Source: Burkholderiales bacterium (GTDB taxonomy: Bacteria > Pseudomonadota > Gammaproteobacteria > Burkholderiales > Nitrosomonadaceae). Taken from it: a stretch of 64,000 nt of DNA. Positions 19,703 to 30,174 of the stretch are shown here, one piece after another. Position 1 is the stretch's first letter; each line of letters opens with the position of its first letter. The notes beneath the pieces were generated by a model. It ran no database searches. It saw only the letters and a program-made list of their open reading frames with translations, and was not told the DNA's origin. The DNA lies in the NCBI GenBank assembly GCA_024235735.1, contig JACKLU010000002.1, forward strand, positions 1-64,000. The letters are read 5' to 3'. Made by a program: the position numbers and the translations under genes.

Positions 19703-20902
19703 TTATTGAATCGGGAAGGGCACATAGCGCACGGATAGCACGCCCGAAATCAAAGCAATCGCTGCAATGACTTTCTGCGGAACGGGACTATCCACATCAA
19801 CCAGAGTATAAGCCATTTCGCCGCGGGATTTATTGACCATATTGTGTATGTTTAAACCGGCGTTGGCCATGCAGGTGGAAACCTGTCCGACAATATTGGG
19901 CACGTTGGCGTTGGCTATTGCCACCCGGTGCGGTGATTCGCGCTCCATGCCGATATTGGGAAAATTAACCGTATTTTTGATATTTCCGTTTTGTAAAAAA
20001 TCAATGAGCTGATTGATAACCATAATTGCGCAGTTTTCTTCCGCCTCCTGCGTCGAAGCGCCCAGATGCGGCAGTGTAATGACGGCTTCGTGATGCTGGA
20101 GCTTCTGGCTGGGAAAATCGCAGACATAATATTTTATTTTCCGTGATGCAATGCCTCCGAGTATAGCGTCTTCATTAGCGATACTGTTGCGTGAAAAATT
20201 CAACACGATAACGCCTTGTTTCATCAGACTGATGCTTTTTTCATTGATCAGGTGTCGGGTCGAATCCAGTAGCGGCACATGAACGGTAATAAAATCGCTG
20301 TAGCGCAATAATGCTTCGAGTGTATTGGCTTTTTTGACCTCGGATGATAAACTCCAGGCCGATTCGACGGTAATGTTCGGATCGTATCCGACAACTTTCA
20401 TACCCATTTTAAGTGCTGCGTCAGCGACCAGCCGGCCGATTTCACCGAGTCCTATGATGCCGAGCGTGCGTCCGGGCAGTTCGATACCGGAAAAACGCTT
20501 TTTTTCCTGTTCGGACTGCTGGTGCAGCGCATCGTCATTGCCTTGCAGGGTTTCGACAAAACGCAACGCCGGCAGAAGATTGCGCGCGGCGATCAGCAAC
20601 CCTGCAATCACCAGTTCCTTGACGGCATTGGCGTTTGCTCCCGGCGTGTTGAATACAGGTATGCCGCGTTTGTTCATGGCTTGTACGGGAATATTGTTGG
20701 TGCCGGCGCCTGCGCGTCCGATGGCCAAAACGGTTTCGGGAATAATCATGTTCAGCATATCGTGCGAGCGCACCAGGATGGCATCCGGATTGGCAATATC
20801 CGCTCCGGTATGATAGCGATCCTTCGGAAAGCGCTCCAGTCCCAGCGCCGAAATCTGATTTAATGTCAGGATTCTGAAAGTGTTTTTTTGATGATCAACC
20901 AT
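19703..20902 (-). CDS. serA: D-3-phosphoglycerate dehydrogenase
   Basis: About 399 aa. It oxidises 3-phosphoglycerate to 3-phosphohydroxypyruvate, the first step of serine synthesis. The NAD-binding motif LGIIGLGEIGRLV, the Arg of NFSRNSIANEDAI and the His of LPHLGASTQEAEEN mark the active site. A C-terminal ACT domain (NVPNIVGQVSTCMANAGL) could sense serine. I chose the ATG at 20902, which overlaps serC by 8 bases, over an in-frame TTG at 20914. AAGGAG at 20921-20916 would be the ribosome binding site for either, with loose spacing for the ATG. Confidence 0.93.
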   Translation of the reverse strand: MVDHQKNTFRILTLNQISALGLERFPKDRYHTGADIANPDAILVRSHDMLNMIIPETVLAIGRAGAGTNNIPVQAMNKRGIPVFNTPGANANAVKELVIAGLLIAARNLLPALRFVETLQGNDDALHQQSEQEKKRFSGIELPGRTLGIIGLGEIGRLVADAALKMGMKVVGYDPNITVESAWSLSSEVKKANTLEALLRYSDFITVHVPLLDSTRHLINEKSISLMKQGVIVLNFSRNSIANEDAILGGIASRKIKYYVCDFPSQKLQHHEAVITLPHLGASTQEAEENCAIMVINQLIDFLQNGNIKNTVNFPNIGMERESPHRVAIANANVPNIVGQVSTCMANAGLNIHNMVNKSRGEMAYTLVDVDSPVPQKVIAAIALISGVLSVRYVPFPIQ

Positions 20903-21995
20903 TCCTGTCGGCAAACTCCTTCATGAATTCAATCAACCGCACAACGCCTTCGATAGGCATGGCGTTATAGAGCGAAGCGCGCATGCCGCCGACAGAGCGA
21001 TGTCCTTTCAGCTGAACCAGCCCGTTAGCCTCAGCCTGACTGAGGAATGTAGTGTCGAGCGCGGTGTTTTTGAGTGTAAACGGCACATTCATGCGTGAGC
21101 GATCCGGACGGGCAACCGGGCAGTGGTAGAAATCACAGTTGTCAATCATATCGTATAGTATCGCGGCTTTACGGATGTTCGCCTGTTCAATTGCAGTCAG
21201 GCCGCCTTGCTGTCTGAGCCATTTGATGACCAATCCGGTCATGTATATGGCATAGGTTGGCGGCGTGTTGTACATGGAAGCATTGTCGATGTGCACCTGA
21301 TAATCAAACAGGGTGGGTGTTCCCGGTAATACCTCACCTGCAAGATCTTCACGGATAATAACCAGTACCAGACCGGCTGGTCCAAGATTCTTCTGCGCAC
21401 CGGCGTAGATCAGGCCATAGCGTGAAATATCCAGCGGGCGCGATAAAATATTCGATGACATATCGGCAACCAGAGGAATATCGCTGTTTTCCGTCAAGTC
21501 GGGTGCCCAGTTGAATTCAACGCCACCGATTGTCTCGTTGGTTGTGTAATGAATGTAGGCAGCGTTCCTGTTCAATTGCCATGTGTCCTGCCGGGGGGCG
21601 TAAGTGAAGCTGGCATCCCCGGAAGATGCGGCGATGTTGACTGTGCAGTAGCGCTGTGCTTCCTGAGCGGCCTTTTCCGACCACTGGCCAGTGAGAATAT
21701 AATCGGCGACTTTTCTACCGCGCAACAGATTCATCGGTACCATGGCAAACTGACTGGATGCACCGCCTTGCAAAAACAGGATTTTGTAATTTTCGGGTAT
21801 GGCTGCAAGGTCGCGTAAATCACTTTCCAGTGTTTCAATGATGGACATGAATTCCTTGCCGCGATGACTCATTTCCATGACAGACATTCCGCTACCCTGC
21901 CAGTCAAGCATTTCATCACGCGCCTGCCGCAGGACTTCTTTCGGTAATACCGCAGGGCCGGCGCTGAAGTTGTAGATAGGATTCGTGAGTTGCAT
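20895..21995 (-). CDS. serC: Phosphoserine aminotransferase
   Basis: 366-aa PLP enzyme that makes phosphoserine from phosphohydroxypyruvate and also serves pyridoxine synthesis. YNFSAGPAVLPKEVL at the N-terminus, LFLQGGASSQFAMVPMNL and the PLP lysine in YAGAQKNLGPAGL are diagnostic. Its end overlaps serA, so the first two steps of serine synthesis are translationally linked. It lies 50 bp downstream of gyrA. Confidence 0.97.
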   Translation of the reverse strand: MQLTNPIYNFSAGPAVLPKEVLRQARDEMLDWQGSGMSVMEMSHRGKEFMSIIETLESDLRDLAAIPENYKILFLQGGASSQFAMVPMNLLRGRKVADYILTGQWSEKAAQEAQRYCTVNIAASSGDASFTYAPRQDTWQLNRNAAYIHYTTNETIGGVEFNWAPDLTENSDIPLVADMSSNILSRPLDISRYGLIYAGAQKNLGPAGLVLVIIREDLAGEVLPGTPTLFDYQVHIDNASMYNTPPTYAIYMTGLVIKWLRQQGGLTAIEQANIRKAAILYDMIDNCDFYHCPVARPDRSRMNVPFTLKNTALDTTFLSQAEANGLVQLKGHRSVGGMRASLYNAMPIEGVVRLIEFMKEFADRNG

Positions 21996-22045
21996 CAGTG
22001 AAAAATAAGGAAATTTTTTAAGAAAAAAACAATATCGCGCCGGAT

Positions 22046-24592
22046 TTATTCTTCATCACTTTCAATGACGCGTTCCAATCCCGTAAGTTTCTCACCTTCG
22101 CCAAGATTGATCAGTGTCACCCCCTGGGTTGCACGGCTCATTTCGCGTACTTCATTGACACGGGTGCGGATCAATATGCCGCCAGAGGTGATCAGCATAA
22201 TCTCGTCATCCGGGCGGACCAGTTTTGCGGTGACAACCTTGCCGTTGCGTTTGCTGGTTTTAATGGCAATCATGCCTTGTGTGCCGCGGCTATGGCGAGT
22301 ATATTCGCTGATCGGCGTGCGCTTGCCGTAGCCGTTTTCGGTTACGGTGAGTACGGCCTGTTCTTCATCCTCGGCGACCAGCATGGAAATGACTTTATGC
22401 TCTGCCGCCAGTTTCATGCCGCGCACGCCGCGCGCGCCGCGTCCCATCGGGCGGACGTCATTTTCGCTGAAACGCATGGCTTTTCCGTTGTCGGAGAATA
22501 GCATGACATCGTATTTGCCATCGGTCAGCGCTACGCCGATCAGATAATCATCTTCGTTCAGGCCAATGGCAATGATGCCATTGCTGCGCGGGCGCGAGAA
22601 TTCGGATAAAGGCGTTTTCTTGACCGTACCCAGCGCGGTTGCCATAAATACAAAATGATTGTCATCAAACGCTTTGACAGGCAGTACGGCGTTGATTTTT
22701 TCACCTGAATCCAGCTGAACCAGGTTGATGATCGGTTTGCCGCGTGAAGTCCGGCCGCCTTGAGGGACGGTGTAGACTTTGATCCAGTACACGCGTCCAA
22801 GACTGGAGAAACACAGAATATAGTCATGTGTGTTGGCGATAAACAGATTGTCGATGAAGTCATCTTCCTTGGTGCTGGTGGCCAGTTTGCCGCGTCCGCC
22901 GCGTTTCTGTGCGCGGTATTCGTCGAGTAACTGCGATTTGATGTATCCGTTATGCGAGAGTGTGACGACTACATCGGCGGGAGCAATCAGGTCCTCCATG
23001 CTGAGATCCTGCGTATCAACGACTATTTCACTGCGGCGCTTATCGCCAAATTGCTGCCGGATGGTTTCCAGTTCTTCCGAGATGATGTCTGTAATCCGTT
23101 CGGGTGTCGCCAGAATGTCGAGGAAGTCGATAATGCGGTCCATGATATCTTTGTATTCTTCGACGATTTTATCCTGTTCCAGTCCGGTGAGGCGTTGCAG
23201 GCGTAATTCAAGTATGGCCTGCGCCTGCGCATCGGAAAGCCGGTAACCCTGTTCCTTCAGTCCAAATTCCGGCGATAATCCCTCGGGACGGAGCGCCATT
23301 GCATCGGCCACGGCGCGTGCGAGCATTTCTTCGACCAGACCCGAGCGCCATTCACGGGCCATTAAGGCTTCCTTGGCGACAGCAGGTGTCGGCGAAGCTT
23401 TGATCAGTGCGATAATTTCATCGACATTGGATAATGAAACTGCAAGGCCTTCCAGAATATGTCCGCGCTCGCGCGCTTTTTTGAGTTCGAAAACGGTTCT
23501 GCGAGTGACAATTTCGCGCCGGTGACGCAAGAATGCATCCAGGATTTGCTTTAAATTCAGAAGACGCGGTTGGCCGTCGATGAGCGCAACCATGTTCATG
23601 CCAAAAGTATCCTGCATCTGTGTTTCTTTATACAGATTATTCAGAATGACTTCAGGAAGTTCGCCGCGTTTGAGTTCTATGACGACGCGCATGCCGGATT
23701 TGTCCGATTCGTCACGTAAATCCGAGATGCCTTCGATTCTTTTGTCGCGTACAAGCTCGCCAATGCGAATAAGCAGGTTGGCTTTGTTGACTTGATAGGG
23801 GAGTTCGTCAACGATAATCGCCTGCCGACCGCCTTTGTCGATGTCTTCAAAGTGAGTGCGTGCACGCATAATGACGCGTCCGCGTCCGGTGCGGTAACCA
23901 TCGTGCACGCCGGAGATGCCATAAATAATACCGGCGGTCGGAAAATCAGGCGCCTGTATGCACTCAATCAGTTCATCGATACTGGTATCGGGATTCGCCA
24001 GCAGTTTCAGGCTTGCGTTAACGACTTCATTGAGATTGTGCGGTGGAATATTGGTCGCCATGCCCACGGCGATGCCTGAAGAACCGTTTATCAGCAGATT
24101 GGGTATTTTTGTCGGCAGAATCAGCGGCTCTTTTTCGGATTCGTCGTAATTGGGGCCGAAATCAACGGTTTCTTTGTCGAGATCGACAAGCAGTTCGTGT
24201 GCGATACGCGACATGCGGATCTCGGTGTAACGCATGGCCGCAGCGTTATCACCATCGATTGAACCGAAGTTGCCTTGTCCGTCAATCAACATATAACGGA
24301 GCGAGAAATCCTGCGCCATGCGCACAATCGTGTCATAGACAGCGGTGTCGCCGTGCGGATGATATTTACCGATCACATCGCCAACGATACGCGCAGATTT
24401 TTTGTAAGGTCGATTCCAGTCATTGGAAAGTTCATGCATGGCGAATAAAACCCGGCGATGCACAGGCTTGAGCCCGTCACGAACATCCGGTAGTGCGCGC
24501 CCCACAATAACGCTCATCGCGTAATCCAGATAGGATCGGCGCATTTCTTCTTCAAGGCTTACCGGCAGTGTTTCCTTGGCAAATTGATTCAT
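22046..24592 (-). CDS. gyrA: DNA gyrase subunit A
   Basis: 848-aa type II topoisomerase subunit that breaks and rejoins DNA. The catalytic Tyr lies in AMRYTEIRM. The quinolone-resistance region reads [20 protein letters not shown]: Thr where Escherichia coli has Ser83, with the acidic residue four positions on retained. Six C-terminal beta-pinwheel repeats follow ([32 protein letters not shown]). It is complete and first in a minus-strand series with serC, serA, pheA, hisC and tyrA. Confidence 0.98.
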   Translation of the reverse strand: MNQFAKETLPVSLEEEMRRSYLDYAMSVIVGRALPDVRDGLKPVHRRVLFAMHELSNDWNRPYKKSARIVGDVIGKYHPHGDTAVYDTIVRMAQDFSLRYMLIDGQGNFGSIDGDNAAAMRYTEIRMSRIAHELLVDLDKETVDFGPNYDESEKEPLILPTKIPNLLINGSSGIAVGMATNIPPHNLNEVVNASLKLLANPDTSIDELIECIQAPDFPTAGIIYGISGVHDGYRTGRGRVIMRARTHFEDIDKGGRQAIIVDELPYQVNKANLLIRIGELVRDKRIEGISDLRDESDKSGMRVVIELKRGELPEVILNNLYKETQMQDTFGMNMVALIDGQPRLLNLKQILDAFLRHRREIVTRRTVFELKKARERGHILEGLAVSLSNVDEIIALIKASPTPAVAKEALMAREWRSGLVEEMLARAVADAMALRPEGLSPEFGLKEQGYRLSDAQAQAILELRLQRLTGLEQDKIVEEYKDIMDRIIDFLDILATPERITDIISEELETIRQQFGDKRRSEIVVDTQDLSMEDLIAPADVVVTLSHNGYIKSQLLDEYRAQKRGGRGKLATSTKEDDFIDNLFIANTHDYILCFSSLGRVYWIKVYTVPQGGRTSRGKPIINLVQLDSGEKINAVLPVKAFDDNHFVFMATALGTVKKTPLSEFSRPRSNGIIAIGLNEDDYLIGVALTDGKYDVMLFSDNGKAMRFSENDVRPMGRGARGVRGMKLAAEHKVISMLVAEDEEQAVLTVTENGYGKRTPISEYTRHSRGTQGMIAIKTSKRNGKVVTAKLVRPDDEIMLITSGGILIRTRVNEVREMSRATQGVTLINLGEGEKLTGLERVIESDEE

Positions 24593-24946
24593 GTTTTGTT
24601 AATGAGTTAAGACAGTTGTGATTGCACAATTAACGCGGATACGCTTTCTATCGCGCTGACAAGATGTTCATCGACTGATTGGTATAAATTTTTTCATTTT
24701 ATCATGATGGTGATCACAGCTAACTTTGAAATGCTCTTTTCCAGTAAAATAAATTCAAGTTGGTGCGCTTTTTAGGAAAAAAAACTTGAAAAAGCTGGGT
24801 ATATGGGTAAAGATAGTAGCTTTTTTAAAAATAATGGAACCTTGGGTGAGATGGGGTGGCGGTGAACGGCTGCGTAAACTGCGGCACCTTATTTATAATA
24901 TCAAGATGTTGCATTTAATGGTCAATTAAGCGAGCTGAGCATAGAC
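24593..24946. other. Divergent intergenic region between gyrA and argD
   Basis: 354 bp without a gene. A perfect TATAAT at 24894-24899 could be the argD -10 box, but no good -35 precedes it. AAAAAGCT (24789-24796) and AGCTTTTT (24818-24825) form an A/T-rich inverted repeat with a 21-base loop, flanked by A and T runs, which could act as a weak bidirectional terminator or operator. Promoters for both gyrA and argD must lie here. Confidence 0.4.
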
Positions 24947-26119
24947 GTGTCAAATGTAATGAATACTTATTCACGGTTGCCTGTAACCTTTGTGAAGGGT
25001 GAAGGTGTTTGGCTGTGGGATAGTCAAGGCGAGCGTTACTTGGACGTCATATCGGGTGTGGCGGTCTGTGGTTTGGGGCATTGCCACCCGCGTGTGGCTG
25101 AGGCGATATGTCGTCAGGCAAAAGTGCTTATTCATACTTCAAATATCTATTTTATTGAGAAGCAGGAGCAGCTGGCTGCCCGTCTGGCGGCATTATCCGG
25201 AATGGAGAAGGTTTTTTTCTGTAATTCCGGTGCTGAAGCCAATGAAGCTGCAATAAAGCTGGCGAGATTATATGGCCATAATAACGGCGTGACTTTGCCA
25301 ACAATTATTGTCATGGAGCAGTCATTTCATGGCCGTACGATGGCTACTCTGACTGCCACGGGTAATCGAAAGGTACAGGCTGGATTTGAACCTTTGCTGA
25401 CAGGGTTTGTGCGCGTTCCTTATAACAATCTGGAAGCTATCAAGCAAGTAGCGGAGAATAATAAAAATGTCGTTGCTGTTTTGGTGGAGCCTTTTCAGGG
25501 AGAAGGTGGTGTCAATGTGCCTCAAGCGCGCTATCTGCAGGAATTACGTGCTTTATGTGATCAATATGGCTGGCTGCTGATGCTTGATGAAGTGCAGTCC
25601 GGGATAGGTCGCAGTGGCAGATGGTTTGCATTTCAGCATAGCAATATACAGCCGGATGTAATGACACTGGCCAAAGGACTGGGCTCAGGTGTTCCCATTG
25701 GTGCGTGTCTGGCCAGGGGTGCGGCAACTGACGTGTTGAAACCGGGCAATCATGCTTCTACTTTTGGCGGTAATCCGCTGGTTTGCGCTGCAGCACTTGA
25801 AACGCTTGCAGTGATTGAGGAAGATGCGTTGATTAATCACGCCCATGAACTGGGTATTTTTATGCGAGAGCAGCTGCGTGCACAGCTTGCCAATGTTGAC
25901 GGTGTGGTGGAAGTCAGAGGACAGGGATTATTGATAGGCATAGAATTAGCATCGCCATGTTCGGATTTGATTAAAAGGGCGCTGGATCACAGATTGCTTA
26001 TTAATGTGACATCCGAAAAGGTGGTTCGCCTGCTGCCAGCATTGGTAATGCAGCCGGATGAAGCCAAGCAGGCGATCGATACAACCTGCCGATTAATCCG
26101 GGAGTTTTTGAATGGATAA
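24947..26119 (+). CDS. argD: Acetylornithine aminotransferase
   Basis: 390-aa class III PLP aminotransferase converting N-acetylglutamate semialdehyde to N-acetylornithine in arginine synthesis. The FFCNSGAEANEAAIKLAR motif, the Asp of LLMLDEVQSGIGR and the PLP lysine in TLAKGLGSGVPIGA are present. The start is GTG (SNVMNTYSRLPVTFV); an ATG four codons on (24959) is an alternative. It is first of argD-argF-argG. Confidence 0.94.
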   Translation: MSNVMNTYSRLPVTFVKGEGVWLWDSQGERYLDVISGVAVCGLGHCHPRVAEAICRQAKVLIHTSNIYFIEKQEQLAARLAALSGMEKVFFCNSGAEANEAAIKLARLYGHNNGVTLPTIIVMEQSFHGRTMATLTATGNRKVQAGFEPLLTGFVRVPYNNLEAIKQVAENNKNVVAVLVEPFQGEGGVNVPQARYLQELRALCDQYGWLLMLDEVQSGIGRSGRWFAFQHSNIQPDVMTLAKGLGSGVPIGACLARGAATDVLKPGNHASTFGGNPLVCAAALETLAVIEEDALINHAHELGIFMREQLRAQLANVDGVVEVRGQGLLIGIELASPCSDLIKRALDHRLLINVTSEKVVRLLPALVMQPDEAKQAIDTTCRLIREFLNG

Positions 26120-26169
26120 TCAGATAAATAGTTATTAAATATTTTGTCTGATTGGTCTTTATTTATTAT

Positions 26170-27102
26170 ATGCAGTTGAAGCATTATCTTCAGTTTAACG
26201 ATCTCAGCCGGGAAGAGTATGAATACCTGTTTTCTCGTGCGCGATTTATAAAGCAGGCTTTAAAGCAGCGCCAACAATACTGGCCGCTGACTGATCGAAC
26301 GCTGGCGATGATTTTCGATAAAAATTCAACCAGAACGCGGTTGTCGTTTGAGGCCGGGATGAATCAGCTGGGCGGTTCATCCATATATCTTTCCACGCGT
26401 GATACGCAATTGGGCAGAGGCGAACCTGTTGAGGATGCGGCGCGCGTCATTTCGCGTATGGTCGATATCGTGATGATTCGTACTTACGCACACGATACGC
26501 TGCAACGCTTTGCGGATTATTCCAGTGTACCCGTGATTAATGGACTGACTGACGAATATCATCCTTGTCAGATTTTGGCGGACATCTTCACTTTTATAGA
26601 ATACCGGGGAGATATCAAAGGAAAGGTCATTGCCTGGATAGGCGATGCCAATAATGTCTGTAACACCTGGTTGCAGGCCGCAGAGATATTCGATTTTAAA
26701 GTGCATGTTTCGACGCCGCCTGGCTACGATATCGATCCCTTGCAGATCGGGCTAAAAACGACAGAACATTTTGAGGCATTTGTGGATCCGCATGATGCTG
26801 TGAAGAATGCTGATCTGGTTACAACGGATGTCTGGACCAGTATGGGGTTCGAGGCTGAGAGCGAACAAAGAAGAGCAGATTTTGCAGCATTTTGTGTCGA
26901 TGCTGAAATGATGGCTCTGGCAAAGGAAAGAGCACTGTTTATGCATTGTCTGCCTGCGCATCGAGGCGAGGAAGTGGCCGCCGAAGTAATTGACGGACAT
27001 CAATCGGTGGTATGGGATGAAGCTGAAAACCGCCTTCATACGCAGAAGGCGCTGATGGAATATTTACTGCTCGGAAAGATTGGAAGGTCTGATTGTGAGT
27101 AA
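26170..27102 (+). CDS. argF: Ornithine carbamoyltransferase
   Basis: 310 aa. It joins carbamoyl phosphate and ornithine to give citrulline. Carbamoyl-phosphate motif NSTRTRLSFE, HPCQ in YHPCQILAD and the ornithine-loop HCLPAHRGEEV are intact. The start is the ATG at 26170 (QLKHYLQFNDLS); an in-frame TTG 18 bases upstream is unlikely. It lies 50 bp after argD and 16 bp before argG. Confidence 0.96.
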   Translation: MQLKHYLQFNDLSREEYEYLFSRARFIKQALKQRQQYWPLTDRTLAMIFDKNSTRTRLSFEAGMNQLGGSSIYLSTRDTQLGRGEPVEDAARVISRMVDIVMIRTYAHDTLQRFADYSSVPVINGLTDEYHPCQILADIFTFIEYRGDIKGKVIAWIGDANNVCNTWLQAAEIFDFKVHVSTPPGYDIDPLQIGLKTTEHFEAFVDPHDAVKNADLVTTDVWTSMGFEAESEQRRADFAAFCVDAEMMALAKERALFMHCLPAHRGEEVAAEVIDGHQSVVWDEAENRLHTQKALMEYLLLGKIGRSDCE

Positions 27103-27118
27103 TCATGAGTAAAAAAGA

Positions 27119-28336
27119 ATGAGAGAAATAAATAAAGTAGTTTTGGCTTTTTCTGGCGGTTTGGATACTTCGGTGATTTTGAAGTGGTTACAGGATACTT
27201 ATCAGTGTGAAGTTGTAACATTTACAGCAGATATCGGACAAGGTGGCGAGGTCGAGCCTGCGCGCGCTAAAGCGCGGCAATTGGGTGTTAATGAGATTTA
27301 CATTGATAACTTGCGCGAAGAATTTGTGAGTGACTTTGTTTTTCCAATGTTCAGGGCGAACACTGTCTACGAAGGTGAGTATTTGTTGGGAACCAGCATT
27401 GCGCGACCGTTGATTGCTAAAAGACAAATCGAAATTGCAAAAGAAACCGGCGCTGATGCGGTGTCTCATGGCGCTACCGGTAAAGGAAATGACCAAGTGC
27501 GATTTGAGCTGGGCTATTATGCACTGGAGCCAAACATACATGTTATTGCGCCATGGCGGGAATGGGATTTGAATTCAAGGGAAAAGCTTTTGGCGTATGC
27601 CGAGAGGCATGGTATTCCTGTGGAGATGAAAAAAAAGACTGGGTCTCCGTACAGTATGGATGCCAATCTTTTGCATATATCTTACGAAGGCAGACATCTG
27701 GAAAATCCGGCCATGGAAGCGGAAGAATCGATGTGGCGCTGGACGGTGTCGCCGGAAAAGGCGCCTGATGAGGCGGAATTCCTGGAAATCGAGTTCGAAC
27801 GCGGTGATCCAGTAGCTTTAAATGGGCGCAAGCTGAGTTCTGCAAGTGTATTGGAGACGCTCAATCAGTTGGGCGGAAAGCATGGTATTGGCAGACTTGA
27901 TTTGGTGGAAAATCGTTATGTTGGCATGAAGTCGCGCGGTTGCTATGAGACCCCCGGGGGAACAATTTTGTTGCGTGCACACCGTGCAATAGAATCGATT
28001 ACACTTGATCGCGAAGTCGGTCATCTAAAAGATGATCTCATGCCGCGCTATGCCGCATTGATTTACAATGGTTACTGGTGGAGTCCGGAACGTAAGGCCA
28101 TACAGGCTTTGATAGATGCAACCCAGGAAAGTGTAAATGGATGGGTAAGACTGAAGTTATATAAAGGCAGTGTAATGGTGGTCGGGCGCGATTCAAAAAC
28201 AGATTCGTTGTTTGATGAAAATGTCGCGACATTTGAGGATGATGCCGGCGCCTATAATCAGGTTGATGCGGCAGGTTTCATTCGTTTGAATGCGCTGCGT
28301 TTACGTATTGCGGCAAATAAGAAAAAGAAAAATTAA
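27119..28336 (+). CDS. argG: Argininosuccinate synthase
   Basis: 405 aa. It condenses citrulline and aspartate with ATP. The ATP-pyrophosphatase motif [12 protein letters not shown] is at the N-terminus and [15 protein letters not shown] follows at about 117-131. The C-terminus is lysine-rich (NKKKKN). argH is not in the window. A 7-bp inverted repeat (28342-28365) follows the stop but lacks a T tract. Confidence 0.97.
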   Translation: MREINKVVLAFSGGLDTSVILKWLQDTYQCEVVTFTADIGQGGEVEPARAKARQLGVNEIYIDNLREEFVSDFVFPMFRANTVYEGEYLLGTSIARPLIAKRQIEIAKETGADAVSHGATGKGNDQVRFELGYYALEPNIHVIAPWREWDLNSREKLLAYAERHGIPVEMKKKTGSPYSMDANLLHISYEGRHLENPAMEAEESMWRWTVSPEKAPDEAEFLEIEFERGDPVALNGRKLSSASVLETLNQLGGKHGIGRLDLVENRYVGMKSRGCYETPGGTILLRAHRAIESITLDREVGHLKDDLMPRYAALIYNGYWWSPERKAIQALIDATQESVNGWVRLKLYKGSVMVVGRDSKTDSLFDENVATFEDDAGAYNQVDAAGFIRLNALRLRIAANKKKKN

Positions 28337-28424
28337 GATAGCTTTGTGTTTTTCGTGTCACAAAGTAGCAAAGGTTACTGAGAATTTAGAATTGATTTAA
28401 TGAAATCAATGTGATGAGGAATGT

Positions 28425-28910
28425 ATGCCTTCGTTTGATATTGTCTCGGAAGTTGATGGTCATGAAGTTAGAAATGCAGTGGAGCAAACGAATAAAGAAG
28501 TTAGTTCCCGATTTGATTTCAAGGGATCGGATGCGCGTGTAGAGCAGTCAGATTTTGTTTTGGCGGTGTATGCTGACGATGACTTTAAGCTCGAGCAGAT
28601 TCTTGATATTTTGCGAACAAAGCTGACTAAAAGAAATATTGATGTGCGCTGTTTGGAGAGGGGTGTTATAGAGAAAGTAAGCGGCAATAAGGTGAAGCAG
28701 ATTGTGACAGTGAAAACAGGACTGGAAACCGAGCTAGCCAAGAAAATTGCAAAAATTCTTAAAGAAAGTAAACTCAAAATACAAACAAGCATTCAGGGTG
28801 ATTCGCTACGCGTATCGGGTGCAAAAAAAGATATTCTGCAAGAGTCGATAAGCATCGTAAAAAAAGCCATCATTGATTTTCCACTACAATATCAGAATTT
28901 TAGGGATTAA
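28425..28910 (+). CDS. yajQ: YajQ-family nucleotide-binding protein (DUF520)
   Basis: 161-aa protein of the YajQ/UPF0234 family, with [19 protein letters not shown] at the N-terminus and [13 protein letters not shown] after it. Members bind nucleotides; in Xanthomonas and Pseudomonas a homologue binds cyclic di-GMP. The cellular role here is unknown. It sits between argG and the str operon, in the same direction as both, 88 bp after argG. Confidence 0.93.
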   Translation: MPSFDIVSEVDGHEVRNAVEQTNKEVSSRFDFKGSDARVEQSDFVLAVYADDDFKLEQILDILRTKLTKRNIDVRCLERGVIEKVSGNKVKQIVTVKTGLETELAKKIAKILKESKLKIQTSIQGDSLRVSGAKKDILQESISIVKKAIIDFPLQYQNFRD

Positions 28911-29040
28911 AGAAATCGGTGCCGCGAGAATTGATTTTTCAGGATAGGTGATTGGCGGTGAGTAATTAATTAAACTGATTAATTGATTGTATTTTTGTAA
29001 ATAATAGATGCGTGACTTAGGTGTGCACGCAAACTTAATC

Positions 29041-29069
29041 TTGACATTGAACCGTAAACCCCATAGAAT
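29041..29069 (+). promoter_or_regulatory. Strong sigma-70 promoter of the str/S10 supercluster
   Basis: TTGACA (29041-29046), a 17-base spacer and TAGAAT (29064-29069) give a near-consensus promoter. Transcription from about 29076 would carry a roughly 140-nt leader before rpsL. The rest of the 305-bp gap after yajQ (28911-29040) is AT-rich, with no gene seen. Confidence 0.85.
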
Positions 29070-29176
29070 CCGCACTCTTTTCTAAGACAAAACATCTGAA
29101 AAATGTAGTGTAGCCAAGCCAGTCTCGTGAATGAGCAGGTAACGGCGCAAATAAAATATCAAATCAGCAAGTTCAG

Positions 29177-29203
29177 GACGGCTAATGGCCGTCTCAGTTT
29201 TTT
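29177..29203 (+). terminator. Terminator-like hairpin in the rpsL leader
   Basis: GACGGC (29177-29182) pairs with GCCGTC (29188-29193) across five bases, and TCAG plus six T follow (to 29203). It ends only 12 bases before the rpsL ATG, and the AGGA ribosome binding site (29203-29206) touches its tail. A second ACGGC at 29142-29146 could compete for GCCGT as an antiterminator. It is either an attenuator of ribosomal-protein transcription or a translation-control hairpin. Confidence 0.6.
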
Positions 29204-29215
29204 AGGATATAGTTT

Positions 29216-29593
29216 ATGCCGACTATAAGTCAATTGGTACGTAAACCGCGTGCAGCAAAGCGCGTAAAAAGCAATGTTCCCGCACTAGAGAATTGTCCTC
29301 AAAAGAGGGGTGTTTGTACGCGGGTGTACACAACTACGCCGAAGAAGCCGAATTCAGCATTGCGCAAAGTGGCAAGAGTACGGTTAACGAATGGCTATGA
29401 AGTATCGAGTTATATTGGCGGTGAAGGCCATAATCTACAGGAGCATTCAGTCGTGCTCATCCGAGGGGGGCGTGTAAAAGATCTTCCGGGTGTGCGCTAT
29501 CATACCGTCAGGGGTAGCTTGGATACTGCGGGAGTGAAAGATCGGAAACAAGCGAGATCTAAATACGGATCTAAGAAGCCAAAAACGGCATAA
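29216..29593 (+). CDS. rpsL: 30S ribosomal protein S12
   Basis: 125 aa, decoding-centre protein of the small subunit. The conserved loops [17 protein letters not shown] and [13 protein letters not shown] (the streptomycin-resistance and methylthio-Asp region) are intact. It is the first gene of the str operon here. rpoBC, which commonly precedes it, is replaced by yajQ and a new promoter. Confidence 0.98.
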   Translation: MPTISQLVRKPRAAKRVKSNVPALENCPQKRGVCTRVYTTTPKKPNSALRKVARVRLTNGYEVSSYIGGEGHNLQEHSVVLIRGGRVKDLPGVRYHTVRGSLDTAGVKDRKQARSKYGSKKPKTA

Positions 29594-29642
29594 CGCATTA
29601 AATATGCTGAATAATAAGAGTTAAAGTCTGTGAGGTAAAACA

Positions 29643-30113
29643 ATGCCAAGACGTAGGGAAGTTCCAAAGCGGGAAATATTGCCAGATCCAAAATATCATA
29701 ATGTGGAGCTGGCAAAGTTTGTTAATGTGTTAATGACACGTGGAAAAAAGTCAGTTGCTGAAAGAATCATTTATGGTGCGCTAACGCAGATTGAAAAGAA
29801 AATTGGATCTGACCCGCTAGAGGTATTTACGCAAGCGTTAACAAATGTGAGGCCATTGGTGGAAGTGAAAAGTAGGCGCGTGGGTGGGGCAAACTATCAG
29901 GTTCCTGTCGAAGTTAGATCGGTTCGGCGGAATGCCTTGGCCATGCGATGGTTAAGAGATGCGGCCAGGAAAAGAAGTGAGAAATCAATGGATATGCGAC
30001 TGGCTGGTGAGCTCTCAGATGCGGCTGAAGGCAGAGGGGGTGCAGTTAAGAAAAAAGAAGAAGTTCACCGTATGGCTGAGTCCAATAAGGCGTTTTCACA
30101 TTTCAGATTTTAA
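29643..30113 (+). CDS. rpsG: 30S ribosomal protein S7
   Basis: 156-aa head-assembly protein of the 30S subunit. [17 protein letters not shown] and [11 protein letters not shown] are typical, with the C-terminal [16 protein letters not shown]. It lies 49 bp after rpsL in the str operon. In Escherichia coli S7 is the translational repressor of this operon; conservation of that control is not visible here. Confidence 0.98.
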   Translation: MPRRREVPKREILPDPKYHNVELAKFVNVLMTRGKKSVAERIIYGALTQIEKKIGSDPLEVFTQALTNVRPLVEVKSRRVGGANYQVPVEVRSVRRNALAMRWLRDAARKRSEKSMDMRLAGELSDAAEGRGGAVKKKEEVHRMAESNKAFSHFRF

Positions 30114-30174
30114 TAATAAACTCCATTAGCTGAAGTATTTGTATTGTAGTTTTAATTTTTAAGGCGTAGTAACC

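Noticed and set aside
28342..28365. Inverted repeat CTTTGTG ... CACAAAG after argG as a terminator
   Set aside because: No T tract follows on either strand, so intrinsic termination is not supported.
29127..29230. A GTG-initiated leader frame before rpsL that overlaps its start
   Set aside because: No ribosome binding site and no conservation evidence.
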